A stretch of DNA of 64,000 nucleotides from DASYML01 sp036399835 (GCA_036399835.1 DASWMI010000168.1:16173-80172), one strand, 5' to 3'; shown: positions 35,434-45,247, counted from the first letter of the stretch. Numbers and translations: made by a program. Notes: generated by a model not told the origin, from the letters alone.

Positions 35434-35471
35434 TTCCACGCTGCCGAGTCCATCGTTTTCTTTGAGCCAGC

Positions 35472-35499
35472 TTGACAATGATTATTTCTACCTTATAGT
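35472..35499 (+). promoter_or_regulatory. sigma-70-type promoter
   Basis: Perfect TTGACA (35472-35477), a 16-base spacer and TATAGT (35494-35499). It should start transcription near 35506, about 83 bases before the giant TPR/VCBS gene at 35589. Confidence 0.65.
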
Positions 35500-35588
35500 C
35501 ACAATGAAGTCTCCTCGAACGGTTTCTATAAATAGATTTGCGTAAGTCTCTAATCAAAGCAGCGCCGCGCTCAATATCCCTTTTAGAT

Positions 35589-38500
35589 ATGAAATTATCC
35601 AAGCGTCTGTGTCTCCTGTGCGCCACGTTGGCCTGTCTGCTGTTGATGATTTCGGTCTCCCTACGGCAAACAGGCTCGCGTGCGCAAACAAACGCACCCG
35701 ACAAATTGGCTGCCCGTGAAGATGCTTACAGGGCGAATAATCTGGGCGTCGCTTTGATGGAGCAGTTCAAGTACAAGGAGGCTGCCGAAGCCTTCTCGTG
35801 CGCTCTCAAGCTCGACCCTCGGCTAGCCCTGGCGCGCATCAATCTGAGCATCGCTCTCTACAACGTGCCGGACCTACCTGGAGCAGAGCGCGAAGCGACG
35901 GCGGCCATCGCCATTAACCCGAATGCTCCGCAGCCGCACTACATTACTGGTCTCATCGCCAAAACGCAGAATCGCCCCGATGCCGCCGTCGCAGCCTTTC
36001 AGCGCGTGCTCAAGATAGACGCAGAGGATGTCGGAGCGAATATCAATCTGGGCCAGCTCTACGCGCAGCAACGCAAGTACGCGGAGGCCATCACGGTCTT
36101 TCGCACGGCCCTCGCTGCCGAAGCCTACAACACGACGGCGCTCTATAACCTCTCGACCGCGCTCATGCGCTCAGGGCAAAGAGAAGAGGGCCAGCGTCTG
36201 ATACAGCGTTTTCAGGAGCTGCGACAGCGCGGCAGCGGGACTGTCATCGGGACCAACTATCTTGAGCAGGGGCGATACGCCGAGGCCATCGCTTCGACGG
36301 GCGCGGAAGCCGGGCTGGTTGAGAAAAGCATCCCTGCCGTCAAGTTCAAGGATGCTTCAACCGAGATGCTCAACGCGAGCGTGGCTGGCGGCGCGGCATC
36401 CGAGGCCGAGGCCGCGCCGGTTCTCGGTCGCCGCTTTAAAGCCGCAGAGATTAAAGATGAGACTCGCAGAGCTATGGCGGCGCAGCTTGGCGGCAGCATC
36501 GCTATCTTTGATTATGACGCCGACGGTCGGCTGGACCTTTTTATTGTCAACGCTGCGGGCCAGCGCCTCTTTCATAACAATAACGGAAAGCTCTCAGATG
36601 TGACGAGCCAATCCGGTGCCTTGAACATGAAGGCTGGCGGAACGGGGACGGCTACCGTCGCGGGCGATTATGATAACGATGGACGCGCGGACCTCTTCGT
36701 CGTCAGAGATGGCGGCCTGGCGCTTTATCATCAAGACAGCAGCGGTAAATTCTCTGACGTGACGAGCGCGGCTGGCATTCCTGCTTATCAATATCTCTCC
36801 GCCTCGGCTGCCTTTGTAGATGTGGACCACGACGGCGACCTGGACCTTTTTATCGCGGGGCTGGCCGATACCTCAAAGCCCGCGGCTGGCAAGGAAACCG
36901 TCACGTTCCCGACAGACTTCGCGGGCGCGCCCAACCTCTTGCTGCGTAACGACGGCAACGGAAAGTTTACGGACATCACGGCTGCCGCCAGGGTCTCTGG
37001 ACCAAATCATGCTCTGGCAATCGTCCCGACCGATTACAACAACAGCCGCGACGTAGACCTGCTGGTCGTCAACTACGGCGCAGCTCCCAACCTCTTCAGC
37101 AACCAGCGCGACGGCTCTTTCCGCGAGGTGGCGAGCGAAGCAGGGCTGGCGATTGAAGGGCGCTGGACCAGCGCCGCGGCGGGCGATGTTAATAAGGACG
37201 GGTTTACCGACCTCTTTTTCGGCAGGGGAAACGCGCCCGGCATGTTTGCCACGAGCAATGGCAGGGGAAAGTTTAAGACCTCTTTCGCGAGCAGCGAGAC
37301 GGAGGGCGCGGCCTCTGCGCAGTTTCTTGATTATGACAATGACGGGCTGCTCGATTGCCTGGTCCTGACGGGTAAGGGTCTGCTCGTCATGCGCAATCTG
37401 GGCGACACCTGGATGAGCCTGCCGGACCGTGTAGAGCCTGTCGGTCTCTTCGCTGGTCCAACTCTGCGTGGCCGTCTCTTTTTCGCGGGCGACCTGGATA
37501 ACGATGGCGATACGGACCTGGTTGCCACGAGCGCATCGGGCGAACTCCGTCTGGCGCGTAATCAGGGCGGCAATGAGAATCGCTCGCTGCGCATCAACCT
37601 GACGGGGAGGGTGAGCAACAAGAGCGGCGTCGGCGCAAAAGTCGAAGCGAGGGCGGGAAGCCTGGTCCAAAAGCTCGAATCCTACGCGGCCAGCCCCGCT
37701 CCTGCTCCCGCAGACCTCATCTTCGGATTGGGCCAGCGCCCTTCGGCGGATGCCGTGCGCGTGCTCTGGCCCGCGGGCATCGTCCAGGCAGAAACAGAGA
37801 TTCCCGCGCAGCAGAGCGCCAGCGCACGAACGAACGAACCCGCGAAGACTGGACCACCCGTCACGCTCCCAATCACGGAACTGGACCGCAAGCCTTCATC
37901 CTGTCCGTATCTCTACACCTGGAACGGCGAGCGCTTCGAGTTCATCACGGATTTTATGGGCGGCGGCGAGATGGGTTACTGGGAAGGACCTGGCCGCTAT
38001 AATACGCCGGACCCGGACGAGTACGTGCGTATCCCCGCAGGCAAGTTAAAAGAGCGCGAGGGGCTTTACGAATTGCGCGTCACCAACGAGCTTGAAGAGG
38101 CGCTCTTTGTGGACCGCTTGCAGCTTCTGGCCTACGCGCATCCGCGCGGGGTGGAGGTTTACCCGAACGAAGGCATGGTCGAAGCGCCGCCGCCCTTCAA
38201 GCTCTACCGGACGCAAGCGGCGCGTGCCCCTCTCGCCGCGACCGACGAGCACGGGCATGATGTGCTCTCGCGCATAGCTCTGCTGGACCGCGAGTACCCG
38301 GATGATTTTCGCCTCGAGCGTATACGCGGCTATGCGGACGAGCACTCTTTGACGCTCAAGCTGGCCGAAGATGGGCAGCCCGCGAGGGGTCGTCAAATGC
38401 TGCTCCTCTTGACGGGCTGGACGGATTACGCCTGGTCCAGTGATAACGTCGCCGCCTCGCAGAGCGGAAAGGTGATGCAAGCGCCCGCGCTTCAGGTGAA

Positions 38501-39191
38501 GGATGCCAGTGGCCGCTGGCGCACCGTGATAGAGAACATAGGTATCCCCGTTGGCAGACCGCAAACCGTGGCCGTTGACCTGACCGGAAAATTCTTAACT
38601 GCGAACCGCGAAGTTCGCATCCTGACGAACATGCGTATCTACTGGGATCAAATCCTGTTTGATACGTCGAGCGGAAATTTTCCGGTCCAGCTCGCGCGGC
38701 TCGACCCCCTCAAGGCTTCCTTGCGCTGGCGCGGCTATTCCGTTGAGACGACGCCGGACGGACGCGAGCCTTACGGCTACGATTACACGCGCGTCACCTT
38801 CGACTCGCCCTGGAAGGTGATGACGGGCCGTTATACACGCGAAGGCGACGTGCGCGAGTTGCTCATCAAAACGGATGAGATGTTCGTTATCTCGCGCACG
38901 GGCGACGAGCTACAAGTCTCTTTCGATGCCAGAGCCTTGCCCGCGCTCCCTGACGGGTGGACGCGTACCTTCCTGCTTTACGCGGACGGTTTCAGCAAGG
39001 AGATGGACATCAACTCGGCCAGCCCGGACCAAATCTCGCCGCTCCCTTTTCATGGGATGAAGCGTTACCCGTACAACTCGCCGCAGAGCTACCCCTTGAC
39101 AAAGGAGCGCCGCGCTTACATGGAGCGCTACAACACGCGGCTCGTCACCTCGCAGATACCGTCAATAGAAACAGTGACGGGTGATAGGTGA
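35589..39191 (+). CDS. giant TPR - VCBS - UnbV-like exported protein with extra C-terminal module
   Basis: 1200 residues. A signal peptide (about 1-35, ending GSRAQT) is followed by TPR repeats (about 45-215), VCBS/FG-GAP propeller repeats with calcium loops (about 300-650: FDYDADGRLDLFIVN, GDYDNDGRADLFVVR, DVDHDGDLDLFIAG), an ASPIC/UnbV-like domain (about 660-740, VGAKVEARAG, IFGLGQRP, VLWPAGIVQ) and a 420-residue C-terminal module beginning CPYLYTWNGERFEF. The last part shares IYWD, YTREGDVRELL and ALPALPDGWTR with the gene at 26280. A perfect-looking promoter lies 90 bases upstream. Probably periplasmic or surface exposed. Confidence 0.88.
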   Translation: MKLSKRLCLLCATLACLLLMISVSLRQTGSRAQTNAPDKLAAREDAYRANNLGVALMEQFKYKEAAEAFSCALKLDPRLALARINLSIALYNVPDLPGAEREATAAIAINPNAPQPHYITGLIAKTQNRPDAAVAAFQRVLKIDAEDVGANINLGQLYAQQRKYAEAITVFRTALAAEAYNTTALYNLSTALMRSGQREEGQRLIQRFQELRQRGSGTVIGTNYLEQGRYAEAIASTGAEAGLVEKSIPAVKFKDASTEMLNASVAGGAASEAEAAPVLGRRFKAAEIKDETRRAMAAQLGGSIAIFDYDADGRLDLFIVNAAGQRLFHNNNGKLSDVTSQSGALNMKAGGTGTATVAGDYDNDGRADLFVVRDGGLALYHQDSSGKFSDVTSAAGIPAYQYLSASAAFVDVDHDGDLDLFIAGLADTSKPAAGKETVTFPTDFAGAPNLLLRNDGNGKFTDITAAARVSGPNHALAIVPTDYNNSRDVDLLVVNYGAAPNLFSNQRDGSFREVASEAGLAIEGRWTSAAAGDVNKDGFTDLFFGRGNAPGMFATSNGRGKFKTSFASSETEGAASAQFLDYDNDGLLDCLVLTGKGLLVMRNLGDTWMSLPDRVEPVGLFAGPTLRGRLFFAGDLDNDGDTDLVATSASGELRLARNQGGNENRSLRINLTGRVSNKSGVGAKVEARAGSLVQKLESYAASPAPAPADLIFGLGQRPSADAVRVLWPAGIVQAETEIPAQQSASARTNEPAKTGPPVTLPITELDRKPSSCPYLYTWNGERFEFITDFMGGGEMGYWEGPGRYNTPDPDEYVRIPAGKLKEREGLYELRVTNELEEALFVDRLQLLAYAHPRGVEVYPNEGMVEAPPPFKLYRTQAARAPLAATDEHGHDVLSRIALLDREYPDDFRLERIRGYADEHSLTLKLAEDGQPARGRQMLLLLTGWTDYAWSSDNVAASQSGKVMQAPALQVKDASGRWRTVIENIGIPVGRPQTVAVDLTGKFLTANREVRILTNMRIYWDQILFDTSSGNFPVQLARLDPLKASLRWRGYSVETTPDGREPYGYDYTRVTFDSPWKVMTGRYTREGDVRELLIKTDEMFVISRTGDELQVSFDARALPALPDGWTRTFLLYADGFSKEMDINSASPDQISPLPFHGMKRYPYNSPQSYPLTKERRAYMERYNTRLVTSQIPSIETVTGDR

Positions 39192-39243
39192 TAGGATAAA
39201 AACTTGTTCCTGCCTGTCACCTGTTACGCGAATGGAGTGAGTT

Positions 39244-40242
39244 ATGGACCACATCAGATATTCGGTTGCGGCATGTCAGACGGATATGCCGAATCCTGTC
39301 GAGCGCAAAGGGATGCGCGCCAATACCGAACGTATGCTCTCGATGATTGACTCGGCGGTGGCGGGCAGCGCCCCTTTTCTGCCCCTCAAGCTGGTTGTCT
39401 TCCCTGAATTTGCGCATGCCGCGCCGGTCTTTGCGACGGCTGCCGAGCTGGTTGACAAACTGGCCGTGCGAATTCCCAACGAGCACACCGAAAAGCTCGA
39501 ACAGAAGGCGCGCGAGTATGGCATCTACATTCAGAGCGGCTCGATGTTGGAGCTGGATGCGAAGTGGCCTGGCGCTGTCTTTAACACTACCTGCCTGATT
39601 GGACCAGAAGGCGTGCTCTACAAATACCGCAAGGTCAACACCTGGATTCCATACGAGGTACACACCAGCCCGCATGATCTTGAAGGCTACGACGAGCCGC
39701 TCTTTCCTGTCGCCGAGACTCCCATCGGTCGCATCGGCTGCGCCATCTGTTACGACTGGCTCTTTCCCGAAGCGATGCGACAGATGACGGCCAACGGCGC
39801 GGAGATACTCTTGCGCGTCTCGGCCTATATGGACCCCTGGGGCGCGACCGAGCCTATGGACTGGTGGACCATCATCAACCGCTGCCGCGCGCTGGAGAAC
39901 ACGGCTTACGTCGTCGCGGCCAACCAGGGCGCGAGCCTCAAACATTATCCGCCCTACTCCTGGCCCGGTGGCAGTATGGTTGTGGATTACGACGGGCGCA
40001 TCCTCGCGCAGGCCAGCCCGGGCCCCGGCGAGCGGATCGTCGTCGCGCCCCTCGACATAAGCGCGCTACGCCACGAGCGCGCCTCGCGCAGAGGCCATCA
40101 CATGCTCGCGCACCTGCGCACAGAAGCCTACCCGCTTTACAAAGAGCATATCTACCCGCCGAAGATCGAGGGCGAGCGGGGCATCTCCTATGAGAGAAAT
40201 AATCTTTTGATTGACGAGGCCAAGCGAGGAGTTCAGCGGTGA
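39244..40242 (+). CDS. nitrilase-superfamily carbon-nitrogen hydrolase
   Basis: A 332-residue cytoplasmic enzyme that hydrolyses a C-N bond, probably of an amide. The catalytic Glu-Lys-Cys triad is E55 (VVFPEFAH), K130 (KYRKVNTW) and C169 (CAICYDWLFPE). The length and the WPGGSMVVDYDGRILAQ strand fit aliphatic amidase or N-carbamoyl amidohydrolase relatives; the true substrate is unclear. GGAGTGAG lies about 5 bases before the ATG. It is 52 bases after the giant TPR/VCBS gene and could be co-transcribed with it. Confidence 0.88.
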   Translation: MDHIRYSVAACQTDMPNPVERKGMRANTERMLSMIDSAVAGSAPFLPLKLVVFPEFAHAAPVFATAAELVDKLAVRIPNEHTEKLEQKAREYGIYIQSGSMLELDAKWPGAVFNTTCLIGPEGVLYKYRKVNTWIPYEVHTSPHDLEGYDEPLFPVAETPIGRIGCAICYDWLFPEAMRQMTANGAEILLRVSAYMDPWGATEPMDWWTIINRCRALENTAYVVAANQGASLKHYPPYSWPGGSMVVDYDGRILAQASPGPGERIVVAPLDISALRHERASRRGHHMLAHLRTEAYPLYKEHIYPPKIEGERGISYERNNLLIDEAKRGVQR

Positions 40243-40349
40243 ATGAGTAGACGGGCTGCCATCTTGAGTTTCAGAGTTAAGCTGTCTGGACCAATGCAGT
40301 AAAGTTCAAGGGGGGTGATGATTCCGGTTTCTCCTGAGAGCATCGCGGG

Positions 40350-41183
40350 ATGACAAATTCGACGGGAGTTGTCTTTCAATCTACGGCGGCTGATTTCGAG
40401 CGGCTCTACCAGGCCCTCGCGCATGATTCCAGATACGGGCATTATGTGCGCATCCCTGAGCGTATCTGTCGTTGCCTGGACTATTTCGGAGTCGCTTCCG
40501 ATCGGCTGGCTGTCAAGCAGCGTCTGCTTTCGTACTATCTTTTTATAGGCGTGGTGGACCACGCGCTGGATTCGATTCATCTTGAGAAGGGCGCGGAGAT
40601 TCTCAAATGGCTGGGGGCGGCCCTTCCCTCGTTTGACGAAGAGGCGAGGCAGTCATCGGTCAAGCTGGTGACGGAAGTTTTGAAGTGTCACATCGGCATG
40701 GATAGTCATCCGCTGGTCCTGATGAAACTCGAGGAGCTTTACGGGGCGGTCGTGCGCGAGCGTTGGTCCAAAACGATGTCCGCCTATGTCGAGCAAAGAA
40801 AGCTGGTCGGCTCTCTGACCGCGGAACTCTCTTACCTGCTCATACGTCCTCTGCTCAAGGATGAGCATCAGGAGCTGCGCGGCTTTTTGCAGAGAGTCGG
40901 GGAGGTCGGCTGCCTGATAGACAGCGCGATTGATTTGAGGGCCGACGAGCGAGCGGGCCTGCTCAGCTTCAGGCTCACGCCGAAGGCTTATCTTGAGCTG
41001 ACGGGCGAGATGCTGCGCCAAGGTTCAAGGCTCTTACGAAAACACCCGCGTCTGCTCGGCCTCTTTCTGGAAGCCGTCAGCGACGATCTGCTTGACAGGC
41101 TGCGTGCGCGCAGGAGGCCGCGCACTCTCCTAAACCAACTGGACCACTCGAAGAAGGCTTACGCCTGCGAGCGCGCGGCCTGA
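40350..41183 (+). CDS. helical protein resembling class I isoprenoid synthases
   Basis: A 277-residue, almost all-helical soluble protein. Two Asp-containing helices, GVVDHALDSIH (about residues 67-77) and CLIDSAIDLRADE (about 189-201), stand where trans-isoprenyl diphosphate or squalene/phytoene synthases have their metal-binding D-rich motifs. Neither is a full DDxxD, so the match is loose and activity uncertain. No signal peptide. It follows the amidase gene after 107 bases. It could also be an unrelated helical bundle; I hold the isoprenoid reading as a hypothesis. Confidence 0.55.
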   Translation: MTNSTGVVFQSTAADFERLYQALAHDSRYGHYVRIPERICRCLDYFGVASDRLAVKQRLLSYYLFIGVVDHALDSIHLEKGAEILKWLGAALPSFDEEARQSSVKLVTEVLKCHIGMDSHPLVLMKLEELYGAVVRERWSKTMSAYVEQRKLVGSLTAELSYLLIRPLLKDEHQELRGFLQRVGEVGCLIDSAIDLRADERAGLLSFRLTPKAYLELTGEMLRQGSRLLRKHPRLLGLFLEAVSDDLLDRLRARRRPRTLLNQLDHSKKAYACERAA

Positions 41184-41287
41184 ACAGCGGCAGCCGGACC
41201 AGACGGCCGATAGCGCGCCTCTCATCTTCGTGTGATAGAGTATTGATTGAGCCTGATGGCAAACGATAGGGAATCCAGCGTTAGTCC

Positions 41288-43186
41288 ATGAAGTCTAGCC
41301 GCATTAGCAATCGCCAGCTTGTTATCCTTTTATTCGCTCTGGCCCTCGTCGCAACGCGCCTCGACACGCGTCCATCTTCAGCCAGCGCGCAAAAAAAACC
41401 GGACCCGCCCGCCAACGTCTCTCAACAGCCGCAGCCGTCTCAACAGCGCACGGGTCGTTCCTACGATACGGGCGATGCGGGCCGCAAGCCTGCGCCCACG
41501 ACAGGACCGCAGGCCATCTCGCCAGTCACCTTCAAGGACATCACAGCGGCCACGAAAATTGATTTCAAGCACGCCGCTTCGCCTACTTCGCAAAAGTATC
41601 TGCTGGAAACGATGGGCGGCGGGGCGGCGATGTTCGATTACGATAATGACGGGCGAATGGACCTCTTTTTTACCAACGGCGCGCGCCTCGAAGACCCCAT
41701 GCCAAAGGGAGCGATGCCCGTCAAAACGGATGCGAGCTACTGGAATCGCTTATATCGCCAGAAGCCGGACGGGACATTTGAGGATGTCACGGAGCGCGCG
41801 GGGCTAAAGGGCGAAGGCTACTCTCTGGGCGTCGCGGCGGGCGATTACGATGCGGACGGACTGCCAGACCTTTACGTCACGGCTTACGGCAGTAACACGC
41901 TCTATCACAACAACGGCAATGGAACTTTTAGCGATGTGACGCGGAAGACAGGGACGGCTGGCGGCGGCTGGTCCACCAGCGCGGGCTGGCTCGATTATGA
42001 TACGGACGGACGCGCGGACCTCTTTGTCGCCCGTTACATGGAATGGGATTTCGAGCGCGGCTCTCTCTATTGCGGCGACACGCGCCCAGGCTTTCGCGCC
42101 TACTGCCACCCTGACAACTTCCGTGGCGCTTCCAACATTCTCTTTCACCAGAAGCCCGACGGGACGTTTGAAGATGCTACGGCTAGCGCCGGTCTTTCCG
42201 ACCCGAAAGGCAAGGGTCTCGGCGTGGCCTTCGCGGATTTTGACGGAGACGGTTGGACAGACATCTTCGTCGCCAACGACAGCGTGCGCCAGAGCCTCTA
42301 TCGCAACCGTGGGAACGGGACGTTTGAGGACATAGCCGTGATGGCGGGCGTCGGCTACGACGAGAACGGAAAGACTTTCGCGGGGATGGGCGTGGACGCG
42401 GGCGATTATGATAACGACGGACTGATGGACCTCTTTATCACCACGCTCTCGAACGAGACCTATCCGCTCTATCGCAACAACGGCGACGAGACCTTCACTT
42501 ACACGACCAACACTTCCGGGGTGGGCCAGATAACGCTGCTTTATTCGGGCTGGGGGACGCGCTTTCTGGATGCGGACAACGATGGATGGCGCGACATCTT
42601 CGTGGCCCAGAGCCACGTCCTCGATACGATTGAGAAGACATCCAGTTATTTGAAGTACAAACAGACGCCGCTCCTGATGTTGAATAAAGAGGGGAGGGGC
42701 TTCGTCAACGTCTCCGCTTCCGCCGGACAGCCTTTCAGTCTCCCGCTCGCCGCGCGCGGCGCGGCCTTCGGCGACCTCGACAATGACGGCGACGTTGATC
42801 TGGTCCTCTGCACTCTGAACGCTGGTCCAGTCATCCTGCGTAACGAAGGAACGCGCCATCACTGGCTCGGCATCTCTCTCGCCGGAACAAAATCGAATCG
42901 CGCGGGGCTGGGAGCGCGCCTGACTGTGACGGACTCATCTGGGCGCAAGCAGACTTTTGATAACTCGAACGCAGGGAGTTATCTTTCGTCGAGCGACCCG
43001 CGTCTTCTGGTCGGGCTGGGCCAGGCCGAGAGCGTGCGCGAGGTGGAAGTGCGCTGGCCCGGCAAACGTCTGCAACGTATCTTGAATCCCGCCGTTGACA
43101 GGTATCTAGTCATCAAAGAGCGCGATGCTGCCGGACCAATCGCAAGGGTCGCGGACTTCTCAAACTTATCCGGGTCATCGAAATGA
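41288..43186 (+). CDS. CRTAC1-family FG-GAP/VCBS protein with ASPIC/UnbV end
   Basis: A 632-residue exported protein with a signal peptide (about residues 1-34, ending SASAQ) and a Pro/Gln/Arg-rich linker. VCBS repeats (about 75-515) carry FDYDNDGRMDLFFTNG, GDYDADGLPDLYVTAYG, LDYDTDGRADLFV, ADFDGDGWTDIFVAND, GDYDNDGLMDLFITT and GDLDNDGDVDLVL. The ASPIC/UnbV domain (about 535-610) has GLGARLTVTDSSG, LLVGLGQAE and EVRWPGKR. The next CRTAC1 gene follows with little or no gap, so the two form a pair. Probably a periplasmic calcium-stabilised propeller. Confidence 0.88.
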   Translation: MKSSRISNRQLVILLFALALVATRLDTRPSSASAQKKPDPPANVSQQPQPSQQRTGRSYDTGDAGRKPAPTTGPQAISPVTFKDITAATKIDFKHAASPTSQKYLLETMGGGAAMFDYDNDGRMDLFFTNGARLEDPMPKGAMPVKTDASYWNRLYRQKPDGTFEDVTERAGLKGEGYSLGVAAGDYDADGLPDLYVTAYGSNTLYHNNGNGTFSDVTRKTGTAGGGWSTSAGWLDYDTDGRADLFVARYMEWDFERGSLYCGDTRPGFRAYCHPDNFRGASNILFHQKPDGTFEDATASAGLSDPKGKGLGVAFADFDGDGWTDIFVANDSVRQSLYRNRGNGTFEDIAVMAGVGYDENGKTFAGMGVDAGDYDNDGLMDLFITTLSNETYPLYRNNGDETFTYTTNTSGVGQITLLYSGWGTRFLDADNDGWRDIFVAQSHVLDTIEKTSSYLKYKQTPLLMLNKEGRGFVNVSASAGQPFSLPLAARGAAFGDLDNDGDVDLVLCTLNAGPVILRNEGTRHHWLGISLAGTKSNRAGLGARLTVTDSSGRKQTFDNSNAGSYLSSSDPRLLVGLGQAESVREVEVRWPGKRLQRILNPAVDRYLVIKERDAAGPIARVADFSNLSGSSK

Positions 43187-43224
43187 GCCGCAACGTGCTT
43201 GAGAGGATAAGGAAAGTAATTTTC

Positions 43225-45051
43225 ATGAAACGCCTGTTGGCCCTTCTCTTAACCAGCCTGTTACTATCCGCGCCGTTTGCTTTTCCGGCACAGACTCCGT
43301 CCGCCTCATCTCAGGGACAACAGAGCGTTGGCGGCGTCTCGACAGGAGAGGTCCGAACCTACACCTCCAGACGCACAGTCGGCATCACGGACCCGAAAGC
43401 CCCTTTGATTTTCGAGGACATCACGGACCAAACCGCGCTCAAAGATTTCAAACACCGCTCCGGCAACCCGCCCAAGGATTATATCTTTGAGACGCCTTCG
43501 GGCGGCGTCGCCATCCTTGATTACGACGGCGACGGGCTGCCGGATATTTACCTCGTCAACGGCTCGACCGTCCCCGCCATGCAGGGCAAAGAGAAAGCGC
43601 CGCGCGCCGCGCTCTATCGCAATCTGGGCAACTGGAAATTTGCTGACGTGACGGATAAAGCGGGCGTCGCAAATGAGCGCTGGGGGATGGGCGTGGCCGC
43701 CGGCGATTATGATAACGACGGGCACGCGGACCTCTTCGTCGGCAACTTCGGCACGTCGCGCCTTTATCATAACAACGGCGATGGGACGTTTACGGATGTC
43801 GCGGAAAAACTCGGCGTTGCGCGCAAGGGTTGGAGCACGGGTGCGACCTGGGGCGATTATGACCGCGATGGTCGGCTGGACCTTTTTGTTCCGGGCTACG
43901 TCGAGATTGATTTTAACAACCTGCCTCCGAATCCAAGCGAGGCTGGCAAGCCAGGACAGATCGGGCAAAACTTCTGCCAATTTCGCGGTACTCCCGTGAT
44001 GTGCGGGCCGCGCGGTCTCAAGGGCGAGGGCGACACGCTCTATCATCAAAAACAGGACGGCACGTTTGAGGATGCGAGCATCAGGGCTGGCGTTGATGAC
44101 CCGAACAAATACTATGGCTTTTCATCAGCCTTTGTTCACGCAGATGATGACGACCTGCTGGACCTCGTCGTCATCAACGATTCGACCCCGAACCTTTTCT
44201 ATCTCAACAAGGGTGACGGGACTTTTGAAGAAGCTGGCTATCCATCCGGCGTCGCGCTCAATGAGAACGGTCGTGAGCAGGCGGGGATGGGCCTCGCCGT
44301 CGGCGATTATAACAATGACGGGCTGGTTGATTTTCATGTCACAAACTTTTCCGACGATTCCAACACGCTTCGCCACAACGATGGCGGCGGCAATTTCACG
44401 GACCTCACGTTCCAGTCCGGACTCGGCGAGCCTTCGATTCCTTTTCTCGGATGGGGCACGGATTTTCTGGACTATGACAACGACGGCTGGAAAGACTTGC
44501 TCGTCGTTAACGGCCACGTCTACCCGGCTGTGGACCAGTATCAATGGGGCACGAGCTTTGCCCAACAGTTGCTGCTCTTTCGCAATCTGGCTAACGGCAG
44601 GTTCGAGCGCGTCGGCGCAGCGCCCGCGAGCGGCCTCGCCCTCGCCATCACGGGGCGCGGCCTAGCCATTGCGGACCTTGACGGCGACGGTCGCCTGGAC
44701 GGCGTGACCAACAACCTGGACTCAAAGCCTACGCTCCTGCGTAATGTAACCAAGCCGGTGGGCCACTGGCTCGAATTGCGTCTCATGGGCGATGTCAAAA
44801 GGAGAAGCCCCAGGGATGCCATAGGGGCTATCGCTTATCTGACGACGGGGAAACTCCGCCAGCGCGCGGATGTCCTGAGCGGCGCGAGCTATGCTTCGCA
44901 AAGAGACCTGCGGCTGCATTTCGGCCTCGGCGCGGCGACGAAGGTTGATAAGCTGGAAGTGAAGTGGCCCGACGGCACGCGCGAAGCCTTTGAGGTGGCG
45001 GGCGTGGACCGCCTGCTCACCATTACAGAAGGCAAGGGCGGCTCGAAATAG
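43225..45051 (+). CDS. CRTAC1-family FG-GAP/VCBS protein with ASPIC/UnbV end
   Basis: About 608 residues with a clear signal peptide (MKRLLALLLTSLLLSAPFAF, cleaved near PAQ). VCBS repeats (about 75-500) include LDYDGDGLPDIYLVNG, GDYDNDGHADLFVGN, GDYDRDGRLDLFVPG and LDYDNDGWKDLLVVNG. The ASPIC/UnbV domain (about 525-600) has AIGAIAYLT, LHFGLGAAT and EVKWPDGT. An ATG at 43183 overlaps the upstream stop (ATGA) and could be the coupled start, but it would place 14 charged residues before the signal peptide; AAGGAA lies about 11 bases before 43225. Paralogue of the gene just upstream. Confidence 0.87.
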   Translation: MKRLLALLLTSLLLSAPFAFPAQTPSASSQGQQSVGGVSTGEVRTYTSRRTVGITDPKAPLIFEDITDQTALKDFKHRSGNPPKDYIFETPSGGVAILDYDGDGLPDIYLVNGSTVPAMQGKEKAPRAALYRNLGNWKFADVTDKAGVANERWGMGVAAGDYDNDGHADLFVGNFGTSRLYHNNGDGTFTDVAEKLGVARKGWSTGATWGDYDRDGRLDLFVPGYVEIDFNNLPPNPSEAGKPGQIGQNFCQFRGTPVMCGPRGLKGEGDTLYHQKQDGTFEDASIRAGVDDPNKYYGFSSAFVHADDDDLLDLVVINDSTPNLFYLNKGDGTFEEAGYPSGVALNENGREQAGMGLAVGDYNNDGLVDFHVTNFSDDSNTLRHNDGGGNFTDLTFQSGLGEPSIPFLGWGTDFLDYDNDGWKDLLVVNGHVYPAVDQYQWGTSFAQQLLLFRNLANGRFERVGAAPASGLALAITGRGLAIADLDGDGRLDGVTNNLDSKPTLLRNVTKPVGHWLELRLMGDVKRRSPRDAIGAIAYLTTGKLRQRADVLSGASYASQRDLRLHFGLGAATKVDKLEVKWPDGTREAFEVAGVDRLLTITEGKGGSK

Positions 45052-45211
45052 TCAGCTCTTCATCTTCCAGGCTGCATGGTTATCTCTACAGGCCAGAGGG
45101 CCACGCCCGCTCTCAACCCGGCCTGAGAACTGCTCGAATGTAAATGTGTTTCTACTTGTGTGGGAAAAGTTACAGGAGTTCACCCGCCAGGGGCAGCGTC
45201 TTAGAAATCAG
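45052..45211. other. intergenic region upstream of the TonB receptor promoter
   Basis: About 160 bases after the CRTAC1 pair with no credible gene, hairpin terminator or repeat visible. The promoter and structured leader of the TonB receptor follow. Confidence 0.4.
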
Positions 45212-45240
45212 TTGACAGTCATTTGATTCTATATTAAAAC
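45212..45240 (+). promoter_or_regulatory. sigma-70-type promoter for the TonB-dependent receptor
   Basis: Perfect TTGACA (45212-45217), a 17-base AT-rich spacer and TAAAAC (45235-45240). It predicts a start near 45247 and a leader of about 183 bases. Confidence 0.5.
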
Positions 45241-45247
45241 TTCGTTC

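Noticed and set aside
35589..45051. CRISPR-like repeats
   Set aside because: Repeated DNA in VCBS genes encodes calcium loops in frame, with variable spacing and no spacer structure.
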